Shown piece by piece: positions 12,220-23,651 of a stretch of 64,000 nucleotides of DNA; position 1 is the stretch's first letter; the number at the start of each line of letters is the position of its first letter. Origin of the DNA: Trichobilharzia szidati (lineage: Eukaryota > Platyhelminthes > Trematoda > Strigeidida > Schistosomatidae); contig OX235271.1 in the NCBI GenBank assembly GCA_944472155.2, positions 117,805,329-117,869,328 on the forward strand, in the 5' to 3' direction. The position numbers were made by a program, and so were the translations under genes. Under the pieces are notes generated by a model. That model was not told the origin of the DNA, did no database searches, and was given only the letters and a program-made list of their open reading frames with translations.

Positions 12220-12705
12220 AGATACGTGGGGTCTGTAACAATACGATTGTACACTTTTTCGTTAGATGTTGAAATTAGAAACATTGTACACAACTTTTGT
12301 TTACAACGATTCACGTTGAAATATACACAACTGCGAAGTACAATCAGAAATAGTGTGCTGCTCGCCGCTTCGTCTTCTCACTAGTCTATACTATCTACTT
12401 GCTTCACTAACTATGTTGTATACTTTGGATTTTACAGGAACCTCTTATCCTCATCATAAGACTATTCTGCAACCGGTGCACAGCTTCTACTAGTGGACAC
12501 GACTCCAGCAGTGAACACTATTATGGATTATCTTAATAATATGTAGCAGTGGACTTTAACTGTATAACCAAGTAACCGATCAATTTGTATAACTCATTAC
12601 TGTGTCTTTTATTATACACTGTTGCGCTATCATTTCATTAACTTGGATTTTTATTCAGATACTTGTTCTGTTTCTGAGCTCGCTAGAAATTCCCCTACAG
12701 ATGAT
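12220..12705 (+). repeat. Diverged direct repeat, copy B
   Basis: Second member of the pair described at 11492-11962, separated by about 260 unrelated bases. The even divergence and small indels suggest either an old local duplication or two insertions of one non-autonomous element. Confidence 0.85.
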
Positions 12706-13712
12706 TCGCTTGTTGCAAGTTTACCAGAAGCAGAACAATGAAAAATCACATATACGCTCCCTTAATGACTAAGTAACAATGACATTACTACTAATTCTTA
12801 AAAAAATGAGAGTTAGAAAAAATAATCCCTTCATATTCTGGAACATTTAATGAGTTAAGATAGTGTGAAATCCCCTCTAAAATTAAGCAGACTTCTTAAT
12901 TTAAATAACTGTATCCTTATTTAACCCCTTAGTATATAACATTAGACCAACAAATGATGGTCTTACAGTAAGATTGGAGAAGTAACTCTATATAAGGACT
13001 CCTAGAAACAGTGAGATGAAAAAGGCTTCGGGCACTGAAATGTGGTTAATACGTTTTCGTGTTTACTTCCATCTAGCAATCATTACGGATAGATCAAGTG
13101 TGACTGACGGTAAAGTTCTTCAGCAGTTTTCTTGAAGCAAATGTCAGACGCGTTCTCTATCGTTCAAAGAATTAGATGTCTGATCAAAAAAATATTACTG
13201 TTTTGACAAATAATTACTTACAGTTGATCTACTGGTGAAGCATCCTTCACATATGATCAAAAGAACACTTAAATGATCACATCTTTCTAACTGAAGCTAA
13301 GCAACCGAAAAAAGATAGTTTTTTTCTTGAAGAGAAGTTTAAAAGTTTGAATTCTTTTTTCATTTTAACTCGTATTAAAATTCACCAAAGGTTACGGACA
13401 GTATGTAGCTAATGCACTATCATATCTGAGCATACATCATTCTACAATTAGAGGAAAGGCTGCGTTCTAGAGCGACATCACCGTAATCTGAACAAGGTCT
13501 ACCCAGAAGTTTCGAATTTTTGATATAAATCCTTGATAATTAAATCCGTTCGTGCAGAAATCCATTACCAAAGTATTCTGTGGAAACCCTCTGAAATATC
13601 AAACCCTGGTTCTACAGACGAACTTTTCATCTAGTCACACTTGAGTCGTGATGTGAAACAGTGAACGCCAATTTGTTTTCAACGCCGAAAATCGAAATTT
13701 TCATTTTCAGCC
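12706..13712. other. Unassigned DNA before the LTR element
   Basis: No recognisable gene, RNA or repeat. The last bases before the LTR (TTTTCAGCC) do not match the bases after the right LTR (CCAAAAGCC), so no target duplication is seen. Confidence 0.5.
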
Positions 13713-14078
13713 TGTAGCGGTAAATAATCCCCCAAAATTATTAACCACAGCAATCATCACTCAACATTGGATGCTGACCATCACTGTTTAAGTCGACTTG
13801 TTTAGCTGAAGGCTTACGGTCAAGCATCCCCGCCATTTGGTACTCCGTCGTGTCACGTGCGTGCACGATTACTAGCTAGCTAAGCATTCAACTCCACCCG
13901 CGATTTTGTCCCGAAATATACTACGTACTTTGGACGACAAATTCTGGTCTTTTGCTTTATCTTTGGTACTCGAAGAACGAACATTATAGAAGTTGTTGGT
14001 ATAAGATCTTGCGTTAGTATAATCCGTACAACTCGCGAACGTCGATACCGTCAACCACCAAACTGGTGAGCCCAACCA
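13713..14078 (+). repeat. Left LTR
   Basis: Begins TGTAGCGGTAAAT and ends GAGCCCAACCA. It is 364/366 identical by eye to 18564-18929. The promoter and transcription start of the element should lie here, but no TATA box is convincing. Confidence 0.95.
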
Positions 14079-14175
14079 CGAACTACACCTTCAATTCACA
14101 CTCAGATAAATCCGGTGAGTTCGTTCCTTTTTGTGTTTATTCTTGTACTATATTGTTATCGGCATACTTTTCGTC

Positions 14176-14994
14176 ATGAGTGATCCTAGCTCCAAGGTTA
14201 TTCAGATTCGCTCAACCGCCAAAACAATCCAGCTAGTACCATATTGGCCAGATAATGCTGAAACGTGGTTTCAGATTGCTGAGTCTGATTTTTGTGAACA
14301 TGGCATAACTGATCAACGTTCACAGTTCCTTGCAGTTATTCACGCCCTACCGCGGGAATTCAGCAAGTGCGTAACTCTGCAGATGTCGGTAAGTAACTCG
14401 TACGAGTTGCTTAAAGCATCCATCCTCAAGAGAAACGTTCTCACAGATCGATAACGTCTGGATGAGTTATTTCGTAACATCGAGTTAGGAGATCAGTCAG
14501 CCGTGAGCATGCTGGCAAGAATGAAAGAGATCATTGGCCAAAGTCAGTTCGATGAAGGACTGTTCAGAGAACTACTTTTATCCAAACTGCCACAGTCAGT
14601 TCAGACTGTACTTGTGACACTTCAAAGTGTTCTCATAGATGACCTAGCTGTCTCTGCAGATAGAATTCTAGAGATAACGAAACGGCCAGTTACCGAAGTA
14701 TACTCAGTTACCGAACAGGCTTCGAAGAAGGATTCTGCAATGATAGAGTTAATCAACTCCGTCCAGCAGATGCTTAGGTCAAACAAGTCTAGCAATTCCT
14801 CCTACCGTCGTTCCAAATCCCCTCAACGGCGAAACGCACGTGGACGATCTAAGTCCAACACACGTTCTCTCAGAAATCCTGACTGGTGTTGGTATCACAA
14901 CACCTATGGCAAGGAAGCGAAATGTTGTCGAAAACCTTGTGATTTCGGCAAAGCCTCCAAGTCTGTGGGAAACTATCCCGCCGGCACGCGTTAG
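14176..14994 (+). pseudogene. Gypsy gag with one in-frame stop
   Basis: Gag forms the retrotransposon particle and binds its RNA. The ATG at 14176 (MSDPSSKV) is the likely start. The N-terminal part (PYWPDNAETWFQIAESDF) and the helical core (QFDEGLFRELLLSKLPQSVQ) are typical of Gypsy capsids. The C-terminal third is Arg/Ser-rich and carries a CWYHNTYGKEAKCCRKPC zinc-binding motif. A TAA at 14452-14454 splits the frame into 92 and about 180 codons; the frame is otherwise open to TAG at 14992-14994. The pol frame lies one base back (-1) relative to gag and is already open across this stop. Confidence 0.93.
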
Positions 14995-14996
14995 CG

Positions 14997-17900
14997 GCAA
15001 CCGTCGCCGGTGGCACTAGCCGCTTACTTTACATCCATGATGTAATGAGCCAGACTAGATATCTAGTCGACACAGGCGCCGAAGTCAGCGTCCTTCGTGC
15101 TACAGCAGCAGATCGACAGAAGGATCCTAACTTCAACCTACAGGCTGCAAATGGAAAACCAATTGCAACCTGTGGTCGGAAATACTTCTATCTGAACGTA
15201 GGCTTACGCAAACCTATTCAGTGGATTTTCCTAATCGCTGACGTCACAATGCCCATCATTGGCACGGACCTACTTAATCATCATGATTTGCTCGTAGACG
15301 TCCGCCGTAAACGACTAATTGACAACACTACTAGTCTGTCTATAAAAGGCATCACCTACATAGGCCCCAGCTTGTCAATCGTTAAGATGAAAGCAATCCT
15401 CGATCCAACTTTTCAACCGATTGTTGACAAATATCCGGAACTCAATTGCCCATCTGACGATCTCCCGTGCATGACCAGCAATGTTATGCACCACATCATA
15501 ACCTCAGGACAGCCCGTGACATCTAAAGCACGACGACTGGCCCCTGACAAACTGAGAATTGCCAGAAACGAATTCGATCATATGCTCACCCTTGGCATCA
15601 TTCGGCCATCGAATAGTCCATGGGCATCCCCGTTGCATATGGTACCGAAAAAGGATAGCAACGATTGGCGACCCACTGGTGATTACCGGCGAGTGAACGC
15701 CAAAACGACCCCCGATTGCTACCCTTTGCCTCACATACACGACTTGACGGCAACGTTATCTGGAGCATCTATATTCTCCAAAATCGACTTGGTTAAAGCA
15801 TATAACCAAATCCCGATGGCAACGGAAGATATTCCGAAAACGGCTATCATCACGCCTTTCGGACTTTTCGAATTTCTACGCATGCCATTCGGCCTCCGGA
15901 ATGCGGCACAAACATTCCAACGCTTCATCAACGAAGTATTTCGCGGTCTCGACTTTGTATACGCATACTTAGACGACTGCCTCATTGCCAGTCCAGATAA
16001 GGAAACTCACCTTAGACACTTGGACTTGGCATTTGAAAGGTTACGCCAACATGGTGTTACCATCAATATCCAAAAGTGCCAAATAGGCGTTGACTCACTC
16101 GATTTTCTGGGTCACGCTATTGACTGCCAGGGCATCCGCCCACTGGCTACTAAAGTCGAAGCGATACTGAACTTTCCGGAGCCAAAGGCAGTGAAAAGTC
16201 TTCGCACTTTTAACGGCTTGGTAAGTTATTACCGACGTTTTATTCTTTATTGTGCTTCTCTGATTCAGCCATTAACAGATCTCCTTCGAGGGAATAACAA
16301 GTCTATCGAACTCGACACGTCTTCTCCACATGCTTTTACTCAGGTAAAGAAAGCTATTGCGGATGCCACCCTTCTTATGTATCAGGATCCAACGGCACCG
16401 TTAAGTATCTCAGTTGATGCATCAGACACTGCAATCGGCGCAGTTCTGCAACAACTTGTTAACAAAGAGTGGCAACCACTCGCCTTTTTCTCAAGACGCC
16501 TTCAAATAGCTGAAACGAAGTACAGCACATTTGGAAGAGAACTTCTAGCTATGTACTGTGCTATACGCCATTTTTGACATTCAGTTGAGGGTCGTGAATT
16601 CATCATTTTCACTGACCACAAACCTCTGACGTACTCTCTGAACTCAACTTCAGATAAGTATTCACCCAGGGAATCACGACAACTGGATTACGTTTCACAG
16701 TTTACATAGGATATTCGCCATGTATCCGGAGTGAACAATACTGTGGCAGATGCCTTGTCACGTATTTGTTCCCTCACCCAAATCGACGGCATAGACCTTG
16801 TAAAACTGGCTCGTCTTCAAAAAGAAGATTCCGAGCTTCAGCGTGAGTTGTCGAAAACAACTCTACAATTAGCCGAGAAACCCTTAGGTATAGGAAAGGA
16901 TACTATTCTCTGCGACATTTCCACTAGTACTCCTCGCCCTATCGTACCTAAAAGTCATCGTTGTAACGTCTTCAATACGTTACATGGCTTATCACACCCA
17001 GGTATTCGAACTACCGTCAAACTCATAACTAGTCAGTTTTGTTGGCCTGGTATTAACAAGGAAGTAAGGGAATGGGCACAGACGTGCTTAGCTTGCCAAA
17101 AGTGCAAGGTAATAAGACCCACTAAAAGCCCCCTTGGTACCTTTCTTATCCCCGATGCCCGTTTTGAACACGTCCATATAGATTTAGTTGGCCCCCTTCC
17201 AGAATCTCATGGATATACCTATTTGTTAACCTGCATCGATCGCTTCACACGATGGCCTGAAGCAGTACTCATCAAGGATATATCTGCTGAAACTGTCGCA
17301 CGCGTCTTTGTAGGGAGATGGATCGCAAACTTTGGATGCCCATCTTCCATAACAACTGATCGTGGGCGGCAATTCGAAAGCGGTTTATTCTTCGCTTTGA
17401 CTAAAATCCTTGGTTGCATGCGTTTTCGAACAACAGCCTACCACCCACAAGCTAATGGTATGGTAGAACGTCTACACAGACAGTTGAAAGCTGGTTTATC
17501 AGCTGCAAATAACACCCATTGGACTGAATCCCTCCCGTTAGTTCTCCTAGGGATACGAAACGCTTTAAAAACCGATGCTGGTTGTACTACCTCTGAGCTA
17601 GTATATGGCACGACACTACGACTGCCAGGTGAGTTTGTTTCTCCCTCGAGCTTCCCACCAGCGGAAGATCACACCTCATACGTCAGTAGGCTTACAAACG
17701 CAATGCGTTCAGTTAGACCTGCTCCCCTCCGACCACAGTCCATTGATGTTCACCCTTGTTTAAAAACTTCTTCACACGTATTTGTTCGTCGCGACTCGGT
17801 ACGTCGTCCTCTAGAACCCCCGTATGACGGACCATATAAAGTCATTAAACGTATGGATAAATTCTTCGTCTTAGACGAGAAAGGCCACGGAGACACCGTC

Positions 17901-18116
17901 AGTATCGACCATCTCAAACCGGCTTACTTGGAAGGTAATCCTATTAGCCTAGAGCTGAGCGTACCTAATAATCCACAAGTAATAGAATATCCTGTAGTCT
18001 TCGAAGAACTTCCTAGCACGGCGAAAGCCACCGAAACTTCGGTCGATCGCTCTAAGAAAACGCGTTCTGGACGTCACGTTAGATTCCCAGAATACCTTCA
18101 CACCTATTTCACATAA
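14997..18116 (+). pseudogene. Gypsy pol: protease, RT, RNase H, integrase, two in-frame stops
   Basis: Pol matures the particle, copies RNA into DNA and inserts it. In order: protease with [11 protein letters not shown] (DTG at 15069-15077); RT with [24 protein letters not shown] and YLDD (15966-15977); RNase H with [13 protein letters not shown] and FTDHKPLTY; integrase with an HHCC zinc finger (HGLSHPG...CLACQKCK) and the DDE residues in [17 protein letters not shown] and NGMVERLH. It ends at TAA 18114-18116. The first in-frame ATG is at 15045, but the frame is open further upstream into the end of gag, consistent with a -1 shift product. Stops at 16575-16577 (TGA, in RNase H) and 16707-16709 (TAG) are in the same frame. 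Confidence 0.95.
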
Positions 18117-18548
18117 CTGAGTGACACATCAATTTTTTTATGTTGCATCATTAAACACGAGTAAACGATATTTTTCCTATAACCGTACATTAAATTAGAT
18201 GTATAATTTTTTCCCGATATTTGAACTTTACATTATTTTACTGTATAGTAGATGCCCGTCATTTTTTTTTGATAAAAAAACGCTTATGTGGTACATTTTT
18301 CTTGACAAGGTTCTCAGCATTCTTGTTTTCTTTTCCAGGTGCAACGGGCATTGGACAGGAAACAAACGAAGCACGGGATCCAACGAACAACATCGAGGAA
18401 GCTATGTACAGACACCCTATTAGCATAGGCAGACAGACCAGCAGGCTCTCGATCAAGCCGCTTGGAAGATTTTTTTTCACCCATCAGGGAACCATCGAGA
18501 TTTTTTAACTTCCGGTTGGTCATGTCTTAGGGTCCTCACAAACCCACT
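18117..18548 (+). other. Non-coding 3' region of the Gypsy element
   Basis: No conserved protein is seen between the pol stop and the right LTR. Overlapping short frames at 18199-18508 are low-complexity or unsupported. Confidence 0.6.
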
Positions 18549-18563
18549 AGGGGGAGAGCGAGC
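18549..18563 (+). other. Polypurine tract of the Gypsy element
   Basis: AGGGGGAGAGCGAGC lies directly before the right LTR, the position of the plus-strand DNA primer in LTR elements. It is almost all purine. Confidence 0.75.
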
Positions 18564-18929
18564 TGTAGCGGTAAATAATCCCCCAAAATTATTAACCACG
18601 GCAATCATCACTCAACATTGGATGCTGACCATCACTGTTTAAGTCGACTTGTTTAGCTGAAGGCTTACGGTCAAGCATCCCCGCCATTTGGTACTCCGTC
18701 GTGTCACGTGCGTGCACGATTACTAGCTAGCTAAGCATTCAACTCCACCCGCGATTTTGTCCCGAAATATACTACGTACTTTGGACGACAAATTCTGGTC
18801 TTTTGCTTTATCTTTGGTACTCGAAGAACGAACATTATAGAAGTTGTTGGTATAAGATCTTGCGTTAGTATAATCCGTACAACTCGCGAACGTCGATACC
18901 GTCAACCACTAAACTGGTGAGCCCAACCA
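18564..18929 (+). repeat. Right LTR
   Basis: Same length as the left LTR; the only differences seen are G for A at 18600 and T for C at 18910. Confidence 0.95.
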
Positions 18930-20999
18930 CCAAAAGCCAATCATTTTGTCAACAAGAAAGTGCATACAACTTTACGTCACCTACTTTTCAATGGTATGGG
19001 GATGCAGGGCATCTTGAATATTGAACTTTCGTTTTCACGCATTCATGTACTATAGCGCCACACCGTCTTTGTTTTTCCGGCGTGACTGCTCGCACGCGGC
19101 TCTCCTCCTCGTTGTGCTATCATTAAGTGCACTCCTCAAGCTTGCTACCCCAGCCTGTCAACAGAAAAGTTGTACACTATTGCTACTTATTAGTTTTGAT
19201 TTTTCGCTTGTTATGTAAATGTAATTCATATCTAGGGCATATAACAGTGCATAGGTCTTCTACCCGGACTTCATCCCTCAGCACATACACTGTAGGTAGT
19301 GTACTGATCAGGATTAGCCGGGGAAAGCAAGTTTAGTAGGTGCTGACGTTAAGGCCTATCTAGAGGTAGACATCGGCAATTACAGGGAAACGGTTTGATT
19401 TCTAACCAGCAGCTTTTCAAATATCCCTCAATAATGATTTAATTCAAGTGAAAAATGACATTTCAACCATTCGTCAAACGAAACTCAGTAAATAAGTATG
19501 AGTTACTGATCCACCGAAGTATTTTATAGAACTATTTTATGCTTAATTTGGCCCAGTAAGCGACATCCTAAGAGGCATGACCAACTTCGCGAAGCATTTT
19601 AGGTGGTAAAATGGCTTAAGAACCTTTTTAAAACTGGCCGGTTTTCAAAATTGTCGGTCTATGGTGATATTTTCGTTCAGTTCATGTAGTGACACATTGT
19701 GTGCACCCATTGTTTTAATCAAGAACTTTGTTTAAATGTTATTTTACACATGAAGGAGGAACGTAAACCCCTCAGGTTGCACTTTGTCTTCCCTTTCCGA
19801 AGCTGCGCCGTTGTCATATTAATTTTTTGGTTGTATCCCTCGGAGATTGCAAAAGACCTCCAACTTAGTCCAAAGAAGATTCAACCACCTAGCTGGAGAA
19901 ATCTTCAGTGCAGAAAAACCAATGAGACCTACCACGCAGATTGTATCTGTGAATTACGTTGTTAAATTTGTGGAATATGGACTTGATTTTGTTCCTCAGT
20001 TGCTATATTCCCACACAAATGATTCCTTGATAACTGTAATATGTTGTTTAAGTTTCTTTCACTACCCCGAGTACAGTCCCTAGGTTTACTGTTACGCTAT
20101 ACGTGTTAAGCTATCCACTTTCGTATGATTTGGTGGTCTTATTGAAAGATTCCAAACAACCTCTTGTAGGTTTCCTTGGAAAGTGAAGTGGCCATCACCA
20201 TAGCAACACAGGCGTAGCATGGCAGTATAAGTCCAATAGGCTTAAACTTACGTTTTAAGAGATGAAGTAGCACCGACAACTGTATCTGTTCAAGCCTCCA
20301 TCACATGAAGAAACTGTTAATATATCAGACTCAGTAAAGTTCATCTAAATTTCAGCACACGTTTCAATAACAAGGAGTTACGTCAAAGAGGTACACTGAC
20401 ACAAAATATATTGAGGAATAGTAGTAATCGAATGATTATTTTACTTCCTTCCATATTATCTTACCAGCTAATTTGTGGTTATTTCAAATGACGAATCGCT
20501 TAGTATACCCAGTTAACATTCATTGCTTTCATTACCAGCCTAATAACAGAACACGCAGGTATCTCACAGAAAAAGTTATTGGGACAAATTATGTGAAGTT
20601 ATGACGAAGTAGAGGAGCCTAACACTGAAATCCCTATTTGCATATGTACTTGTATAGTAATTTTTTGTTCTTAGTCTCATGCTTTCTACGTTGTTTCACA
20701 AAGATCTATCGTCGTTGATTGTGAACATTGAACGTTTGTACATTGGCCTTGGTCGCCACTGACGGGCAACTCGAAGGCGCGAGTGATTCGATAGTGTACA
20801 AGTTGAAAAGAGACGAAGGAATACGAATAAAAGTACAATACATTCCTTGTATAACATCTGTTTATGGAACTTGTATAGAGTACTGACTCTAACTGCCGAA
20901 CAACACAAATTCTTCTCGTTCCTTGTGTTTTGGAATTAAAGGGAATATTGTACTCAGTGATTGTCGGTTCGAGCGTCTGCGGAGATAATAGGAACTTAG
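18930..20999. other. Unassigned DNA between the Gypsy and BEL elements
   Basis: No recognisable gene. The 65-88 codon open frames at 19021-19218, 19699-19965 and 19847-20083 overlap in different phases and show no family. A 5' LTR of the BEL-like element should end near 20.95-21.0 kb, but nothing here matches the putative 3' LTR start at 23652. Confidence 0.45.
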
Positions 21000-21134
21000 G
21001 GTTAGGTTCCTTGACAGTTTTTATTCTTCTTTTCGATCTTCAGAGCGCCTTCTGGAACTCTTTTGGAGAGTAATTACTTGGTCTGCTGCCAGCACCTTTG
21101 GACATGGATTATCAACGCAATTTGGTGACGTTGG

Positions 21135-21917
21135 ATGACGCCTGGGCCAAAGAAGGGGTGTGGCAGTTTGGAAGCAGACGGAAAAGTAATTAATGTTGAG
21201 TTGCCTGTTATTTGTGATGATGTGTATGATGCTCAGCATGATAAGCTTGATGTTCATGTTTCGTCGTCTAGTGATAGTAGGGGTTTCAAGCTACCCAAAT
21301 TTGAGCTTCGGTGCTTTGATGGAAACCCAGCCGACTATCCACAGTTTGTCAAAGAGTTTGAAGTCATGTTGAGTGGTTTTGTAACAAACGACGAAATGAA
21401 GTTAATGCATTTGTTGAGGTATTGCAGTGGTGTTCCTGCAAGGGCTATACAGTTCTGAAAATTCATCCCCCAAAACGAAGGAAACACTGAGGCCATGAGG
21501 ATATTACGTCAAAGGTTTGGGAGGCCATTTATGATATCCCATAGTGTTTTTGAGATCGTCAAGGGTAATGGTGCGCAGTTAAACGATAACTCAGGGGAAC
21601 TCGCTGAGTTTTTGGGCAGTTTATTGGTGTACAGATATACTCTCGTTTCTCCCAATTGTGTGGATGAGCTGGACTCAAGCTCTGTTCTTGAGACAATCGC
21701 TAAGAGATTACCCGTTCGCTTACAAGGAAAGTTCATAAAAATCAGCTTCCGTTTAGAAGAGGATGGTTCAGAAGCAAAGTTGGACGATATTTTGAGATTG
21801 GTGAAAAACAGTGTCAACCAAGCTATGAGAAAGTTTGCCGGTATATTGCATCCCTCCCGTGGAATAAAGAAGTCAGAGAGCAAATCGCAGTCATTTATGA
21901 TGAAAGGGTCACAGTGA
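21135..21917 (+). pseudogene. BEL/Pao gag (DUF1759-like), one in-frame stop
   Basis: The frame shows KLPKFELRCFDGNPADYPQF, EFEVMLSGFVTNDEMKLMHLLRYCSG and, after a TGA at 21456-21458 in the same phase, EAMRILRQRFGRPFMIS. This order, FDG-x-P-x-[DE]-[YW]-x-x-F followed by L-x-x-RFG, is typical of BEL/Pao gag. The second half (21495-21917) continues with helical sequence and ends in a lysine/serine-rich stretch. The ATG at 21135 is simply the first in frame; an upstream ATG at about 21104 reads out of phase. Confidence 0.8.
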
Positions 21918-22052
21918 AGTGGATCTTTTTTATTCCTTCACGTCCCCAGTGGAACATAGGGCTTCAAGCTGCAGGCTTGAAGTTTCTGTAGTAGTGTTTA
22001 CTTTTGCAGGATGAGGTTGCTAGCCCCATGCTCAACCTATTGAGACAGCTAT

Positions 22053-22340
22053 ATGGTGTCTAGTAATCCATACAAACTTAGTGAGTGTGACAGCTTTCGT
22101 GGGACGTCCCCAACAGGTAGGTTACAAGTTGCGCGACAAACATCGTCCTGTTTTATCCGTTTGCAAGAAGTGCATTCAAAAGCGAACTGTAAAGCAGTTA
22201 GCAAGTTTAGTGTTAAGCTAAATGTGAAGCTAGCGTCATCAAGTTCTGACTCCGAATCGTGTGACGATGATGGCGCGGTGAAGAAGCCTGTAGTTACAAC
22301 TGGTACGCGTGGTACAGATGACACCGCAGTTTGTGCATAA
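22053..22340 (+). pseudogene. BEL/Pao gag C-terminus with a damaged zinc knuckle
   Basis: Same phase as the gag upstream. At 22149-22190 the protein reads CFIRLQEVHSKANC, which has the exact spacing of a CX2CX4HX4C nucleic-acid-binding knuckle, but the second Cys is Arg. A serine/aspartate-rich tail follows. The frame between 21918 and 22052 is broken. Confidence 0.7.
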
Positions 22341-22413
22341 GAAGAGGGTTACATTTTCAGAGTCCACTTCTGACTCCACAAGTTAACAAGATGTTACTAG
22401 TCACAGTAAAGGT

Positions 22414-22713
22414 ATGAAGCCTTTAAGGACTCATGAGGAAGAACCTAAGTCATCTACTGCTGTTATTGAGGAGGTTGAAAATGATGAAGTCGACCATACT
22501 AACGGCGATGAAGTGAGTATTTGTGATAATGATCATGATAGTGCACATTTGTCTTTGGCTGATCATGATGAGACGAGCGGAATGCCTACTATTACTGAGT
22601 CAGACAAAGGTTCTGTACAACTTGAACGTGAAGTAGAATTAAGGGCAGATGCGGTTGCAGGAGGTATGGATACTCATGAGACCGTCAGTGTAAATGATCA
22701 ACGTGTAGCCTAA
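22414..22713 (+). pseudogene. Acidic open frame within the BEL remnant
   Basis: One hundred codons rich in Glu and Asp (EEVENDEVDHTNGDE, DNDHDSAHLSLADHDE) in a different phase from gag. No domain. It probably descends from the gag-pol linker; a further open frame at 22864-23217 has a hydrophobic stretch (WLVRYVVCLLVICIS) but no family. Confidence 0.4.
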
Positions 22714-23651
22714 CTATCGACAGATGTTAAAGCTAAACTGGAGCTAATCATAAAAGATAGTAATGGTGGTAATCTTGCGGTTAGACAACCTTCTAAAGGT
22801 CGAACAACAACAGCAGCTTCTGATGCACCGCTAAGTTCACCAAATTGCATTAGTCAGTCGCCGTTGGTTTTGTCATCTATAGTGAAAGGTACGTCCATGA
22901 ACTCATGTGTGTTATGCTATGATTGTGCTAGTATCGGTTCGTTTGAAAGGACGAAAGTCAATGGCCAGTTTAGTGACGATAAGTCAACTGTGTACAAGAG
23001 GGTTATTGTTCGACTGACTTGCACGAATAAAGACCTTTTAAGTTTCAATTTACTGTTTGAATGTTATCATCTTTGGTGTAAATTACTCTGTTCCTTCGCT
23101 TGGTTGGTCAGATATGTAGTATGTTTGTTAGTCATCTGCATTTCACAATACAATGTCATGGGCGTGTTACCATTCAGAGTTGAGGATAAAGATGTTGGAA
23201 GGAGGTCAGCAACTTAGGACGTCAACCTGAGAAGGGTTGTAGGCGTACTGCTGTAAGTCCTACAATTCTTCAAGGGTAGCACGTCGAAGCGCAGTCCATA
23301 GTACTCGGTGTTTTGTTTTGTACATATGTTCATGTTGCATATAGTGAATTGGTATCATCTCTCATCTATCTGTTGGTTAATTTTGTTTGTGTTCTACAAT
23401 TCTTCAAGGGTAGCTCATCAAGGCAGAATCCACAATATTTGCTGTATTGATTGTATTTATATTTGTGTTAAGTACTAGAGTGGGTTCCAATTCATCAAAT
23501 TGTTGGTTAATTTTATAGTTATTGCATTGTGTGAATCATCTAGTAATGTTATTGTAAGTACTTCTGAAGTCCTTTCTAGTCTTCTACAATTGTGAACGAA
23601 TCGAGTGGTGTTAGAATCAGTTTACGCGATTTGATACGAGGGGAGGGGGAT

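Larger units (their letters stand above)
13713..18929 (+). mobile_element. Gypsy (Ty3) LTR retrotransposon, near full length, recently inserted
   Basis: Two 366-bp LTRs (13713-14078 and 18564-18929, TG...CA) bound a 4.5-kb interior with gag, then protease, reverse transcriptase, RNase H and integrase, the Gypsy gene order. The LTRs differ at only two aligned sites (13749/18600 and 14059/18910). The gag CCHC-like knuckle of the CWYHN..G..A..C..PC type resembles the Mag/Boudicca group of schistosome elements. Coding is broken by three in-frame stops. No envelope-like gene is seen; 18117-18548 is non-coding. A purine-rich tract precedes the right LTR. Confidence 0.96.
21000..23651 (+). mobile_element. 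BEL/Pao LTR retrotransposon remnant, gag region only
   Basis: A leader, a DUF1759-type gag and a decayed zinc knuckle are followed by acidic, broken coding sequence and then a purine tract (GAGGGGAGGGGGA, about 23638-23650) that could precede a 3' LTR starting TGTGCCAG at 23652. No protease, RT, RNase H or integrase motif is seen, so at least 4 kb of pol is missing. Saci-1 of Schistosoma mansoni is the known element of this superfamily that comes to mind; the assignment to BEL/Pao rests on gag alone. Confidence 0.65.

Noticed and set aside
18723..18905. Short frame on the reverse strand
   Set aside because: It lies inside the right LTR and has a twin in the left LTR (13872-14075), so it is a repeat artefact.
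21495..21917. Domesticated gag gene
   Set aside because: The frame has a stop at 21456-21458 within the domain and a broken zinc knuckle downstream; nothing suggests selection.
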